The notes under the pieces were generated by a model. The model was not told the DNA's origin, searched no databases, and was given only the letters and a program-made list of their open reading frames with translations. From Planctomycetota bacterium (GTDB taxonomy: Bacteria > Planctomycetota > Phycisphaerae > Phycisphaerales > Phycisphaeraceae): a DNA stretch of 6,311 bases. Shown here piece after piece: positions 5,382 to 6,311 of this stretch (position 1 is its first letter; each line of letters starts with the position of its first letter). The translations under genes were made by a program, and so were the position numbers. Location of the stretch: assembly GCA_029267795.1 (NCBI GenBank), contig JAJUHR010000112.1:1-6311 (forward strand), in the 5' to 3' direction.

Positions 5382-5654
5382 ATGGTGTATGAAATCATCC
5401 AAGACACGGCGTGGGAACACGGGAAGCCCGGTGTCGACAGCCTTGGGGGCCCAGAGCGTCGAGCGATTCAAATGATCGACGACGAAGACTTAGAGGATGA
5501 TGATTTTTTTGACGATGAAGATGAAGAGGAAGAAGAGGAAGAGGAGGAGGAGGACTTTTTCGAAGACGAGGATGAAGAAGAGGGTGAAGACCTCGGCGAC
5601 GAGGACGACTTCTTCGAGGACGAGGACGAGGAAGACGAGGACGGTGATTTTTGA
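5382..5654 (+). CDS. Small, extremely acidic protein with triplicated DFF motif
   Basis: This is a 90-residue protein of unknown function. Residues 1-30 are mixed (MVYEIIQDTAWEHGKPG at the start). Residues 31-90 hold 46 Asp/Glu out of 60, including ten consecutive Glu (48-57), with Phe the main other residue. Three near-identical blocks, [DE]DFF[DE]DEDEE, begin at residues 40, 57 and 75. No signal peptide or membrane span is visible, so a cytoplasmic disordered polyanion is likely. Candidate roles by analogy are binding of basic proteins, metal ions or nucleic-acid-binding surfaces; none is shown by the sequence. Support for a real gene is the GGGAGG at correct spacing, the upstream promoter candidate and the patterned Phe pairs. 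It is probably cotranscribed with the next gene, whose Arg-rich head carries opposite charge. GA-rich codons make antisense Ser-rich and +1-frame Lys/Arg-rich shadows. Confidence 0.75.
   Translation: MVYEIIQDTAWEHGKPGVDSLGGPERRAIQMIDDEDLEDDDFFDDEDEEEEEEEEEEDFFEDEDEEEGEDLGDEDDFFEDEDEEDEDGDF
5499..5633 (+). repeat. Three-copy DFF-acidic peptide repeat
   Basis: Ten-residue blocks DDFFDDEDEE (5499-5528), EDFFEDEDEE (5550-5579) and DDFFEDEDEE (5604-5633) recur with a period of 17 then 18 residues inside the acidic protein. The DNA copies use different synonymous codons (TTT TTT, TTT TTC, TTC TTC for the Phe pair). This argues that the peptide has been kept rather than freshly duplicated. Confidence 0.7.
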
Positions 5655-5704
5655 GAGGGGGTCAAGCCCACAGCCGCGCGTGCAGCGAGGCGGGTGGGAG
5701 GGGT

Positions 5705-5710
5705 GGGGAG
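5705..5710 (+). promoter_or_regulatory. Ribosome binding site deciding the start at 5718
   Basis: GGGGAG ends seven bases before ATG 5718. A GTG at 5694, eight codons upstream in the same frame, would add only Gly/Val/Ser residues and is not favoured. Confidence 0.55.
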
Positions 5711-5717
5711 TTCAAGC

Positions 5718-6116
5718 ATGCAAGAGCCGTGGCCAGCGGACAAGGAACGCAGGAGTGGCAAAGACCGTCGCCAGTCTGTGGTCGACCGACGCCTGCAGCC
5801 GACGGGTCTGGAAAGGCGGCGGGGTCCCGGCCGCCGCAGGACGGATTTCGCCAAGGCCGCCGAGGAGGGTCAGATGACCGACGAGCAGTTCTTGTTCGTC
5901 CGGGCCATCGACGCGTACAAGAGGGTCAACCAGAAGCCGTTCCCGACATGGACGGAGGTCTTGGAAGTCATCCGGAAGCTGGGTTATCGTAAGACCTGCC
6001 CATCTGAACTGAAACTCTCCGGTTGCGAGGACTGGATTGAACCGCCCGATGCCGCCGCGTTCCGATCAGAGAGCAGCGTCAAGCCCGCCGAGGACGCTAC
6101 GGTAGCCGATCGTTAG
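5718..6116 (+). CDS. Hypothetical protein with Arg-rich head and compact C-terminal domain
   Basis: This 132-residue protein is of no family I can name with confidence. Residues 9-42 are strongly basic and built from Arg pairs and triplets (KERRSGKDRR, VVDRR, LERRRGPGRRRTD), with 12 Arg in the first 52 residues, suggesting a disordered segment that binds nucleic acid or acidic protein. Residues 53-93 (from MTDEQFLF to LGYRKT) look like a helical domain with an aromatic core, including the PFPTWTEVLEVIRKLGY stretch. The two helices around the PTWTE turn resemble a helix-turn-helix, but I cannot assign a family. The C-terminus is polar. The gene follows the acidic-protein gene by 63 bases and precedes a Nudix gene. 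An AGGAGG at 5863-5868 precedes an in-frame ATG at 5874, so a short 80-residue form is possible. Confidence 0.78.
   Translation: MQEPWPADKERRSGKDRRQSVVDRRLQPTGLERRRGPGRRRTDFAKAAEEGQMTDEQFLFVRAIDAYKRVNQKPFPTWTEVLEVIRKLGYRKTCPSELKLSGCEDWIEPPDAAAFRSESSVKPAEDATVADR
5863..5868 (+). promoter_or_regulatory. Internal Shine-Dalgarno AGGAGG before in-frame ATG 5874
   Basis: AGGAGG with a 5-base spacer precedes an in-frame ATG that starts exactly at the conserved-looking domain (MTDEQFLF). It could drive an 80-residue isoform, or be the main start if the Arg-rich head is not translated. It encodes Glu-Glu-Gly, so chance is possible in this purine-rich context. Confidence 0.4.
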
Positions 6117-6158
6117 ACGCCGCGGGGCATGTGAGCGGGGTTTTCGGGATCGAGCCCG

Positions 6159-6311
6159 TTGCGCTACCAGATTGCCGTCCTGTGCTATCTGTCCGACGCC
6201 CAAGGCAGGGTGTTGCTGCTGCGCCGCAGCAGGCCGCCTAACAAGGGCCTGTATTCCCCGATCGGCGGCAAGCTCGACCAGGCGTCGGGGGAAAGCCCGA
6301 CGTCGTGCGCC
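6159..6311 (+). CDS. Nudix hydrolase, N-terminal part (runs off the window)
   Basis: Nudix enzymes hydrolyse nucleoside diphosphates linked to another group, often oxidised or excess nucleotides. The visible 51 residues show the first strand (IAVLCYL), the RVLLLRRS strand typical of MutT-like proteins and GLYSPIGGKLDQASGESP, the start of the Nudix box. The Gly-to-Glu interval is two residues longer than the classical G-x5-E, as in the GGKLE-x-x-x-GESP variants I recall from this superfamily. The catalytic RE-x2-EE-x-G part lies beyond the window, so activity cannot be judged. The frame is closed upstream by TGA at 6132-6134, and the only plausible start before the domain is TTG 6159. A weak GGGATCGAG precedes it. 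The gene follows its neighbour by 42 bases on the same strand. Confidence 0.85.
   Translation, partial: MRYQIAVLCYLSDAQGRVLLLRRSRPPNKGLYSPIGGKLDQASGESPTSCA

Noticed and set aside
5468..5854. Antisense poly-Ser frame
   Set aside because: The Ser runs are the complement of GAA/GAG/GAC codons of the acidic protein, and it has no ribosome site.
5497..5877. Lys/Arg-rich plus-strand frame overlapping the acidic gene
   Set aside because: Reading Asp/Glu codons one base later gives Lys, Arg and Thr automatically, so the charge inversion is trivial. The frame then runs into unrelated Gly/Arg-rich sequence.
6131..6158. GTG at 6131 as a start for the Nudix gene
   Set aside because: It is in a different frame from the Nudix domain, and the Nudix frame is closed by TGA at 6132-6134, leaving TTG 6159.
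1..6311. Defence system, mobile element, CRISPR or tRNA content
   Set aside because: I looked for repeat-spacer patterns, transposase or integrase motifs, terminal repeats and tRNA-like sequence and saw none. Apart from the 5382-6116 pair the window is ordinary core-genome content.

Overview
The window is GC-rich, tightly packed bacterial DNA, and most of it is ordinary housekeeping genes. Gene content and protein details point to a planctomycete, perhaps the Phycisphaerae. The clues are a stand-alone CoaB, a Der whose second P-loop reads GKRNAGKS, and small membrane and acidic proteins of a type I associate with that phylum. This placement is inference from remembered family features, not a search result. 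I see no tRNA, rRNA, CRISPR array, insertion sequence or phage gene.

Layout. (1) Positions 1-773, plus strand: the last codons of an unidentified gene, then coaB (coenzyme A synthesis). (2) Positions 770-5096, minus strand, transcribed right to left: a DUF6677-like membrane protein, an 88-residue two-helix membrane protein, trpD (tryptophan synthesis), tsaB (tRNA t6A modification) and der (ribosome assembly GTPase). tsaB and der overlap as ATGA. der and coaB converge and share a TTAA, so there is no room for a terminator between them. (3) Positions 5097-5381: a divergent control region with G-rich and hairpin-forming sequence, a plausible pair of face-to-face promoters with overlapping -10 elements, and a perfect 12-bp palindrome just upstream of a strong ribosome binding site. 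(4) Positions 5382-6311, plus strand: a 90-residue extremely acidic protein with three copies of a DFF motif, a 132-residue protein with an Arg-rich head and a compact C-terminal domain, and the start of a Nudix hydrolase that runs off the window.

The minus-strand genes share no single pathway. der and tsaB both serve translation, trpD serves amino acid supply, and the two membrane proteins are uncharacterised. The least explained part is the plus-strand pair after 5382. A polyanionic protein is followed closely by a protein with a polycationic head, and the second gene has an internal in-frame start behind a perfect AGGAGG, which could give a head-less short form. The trpD leader (4130-4274) can form two mutually exclusive hairpins around a lone Trp codon in a short coupled reading frame. 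I treat this as a testable hypothesis, not an established attenuator.
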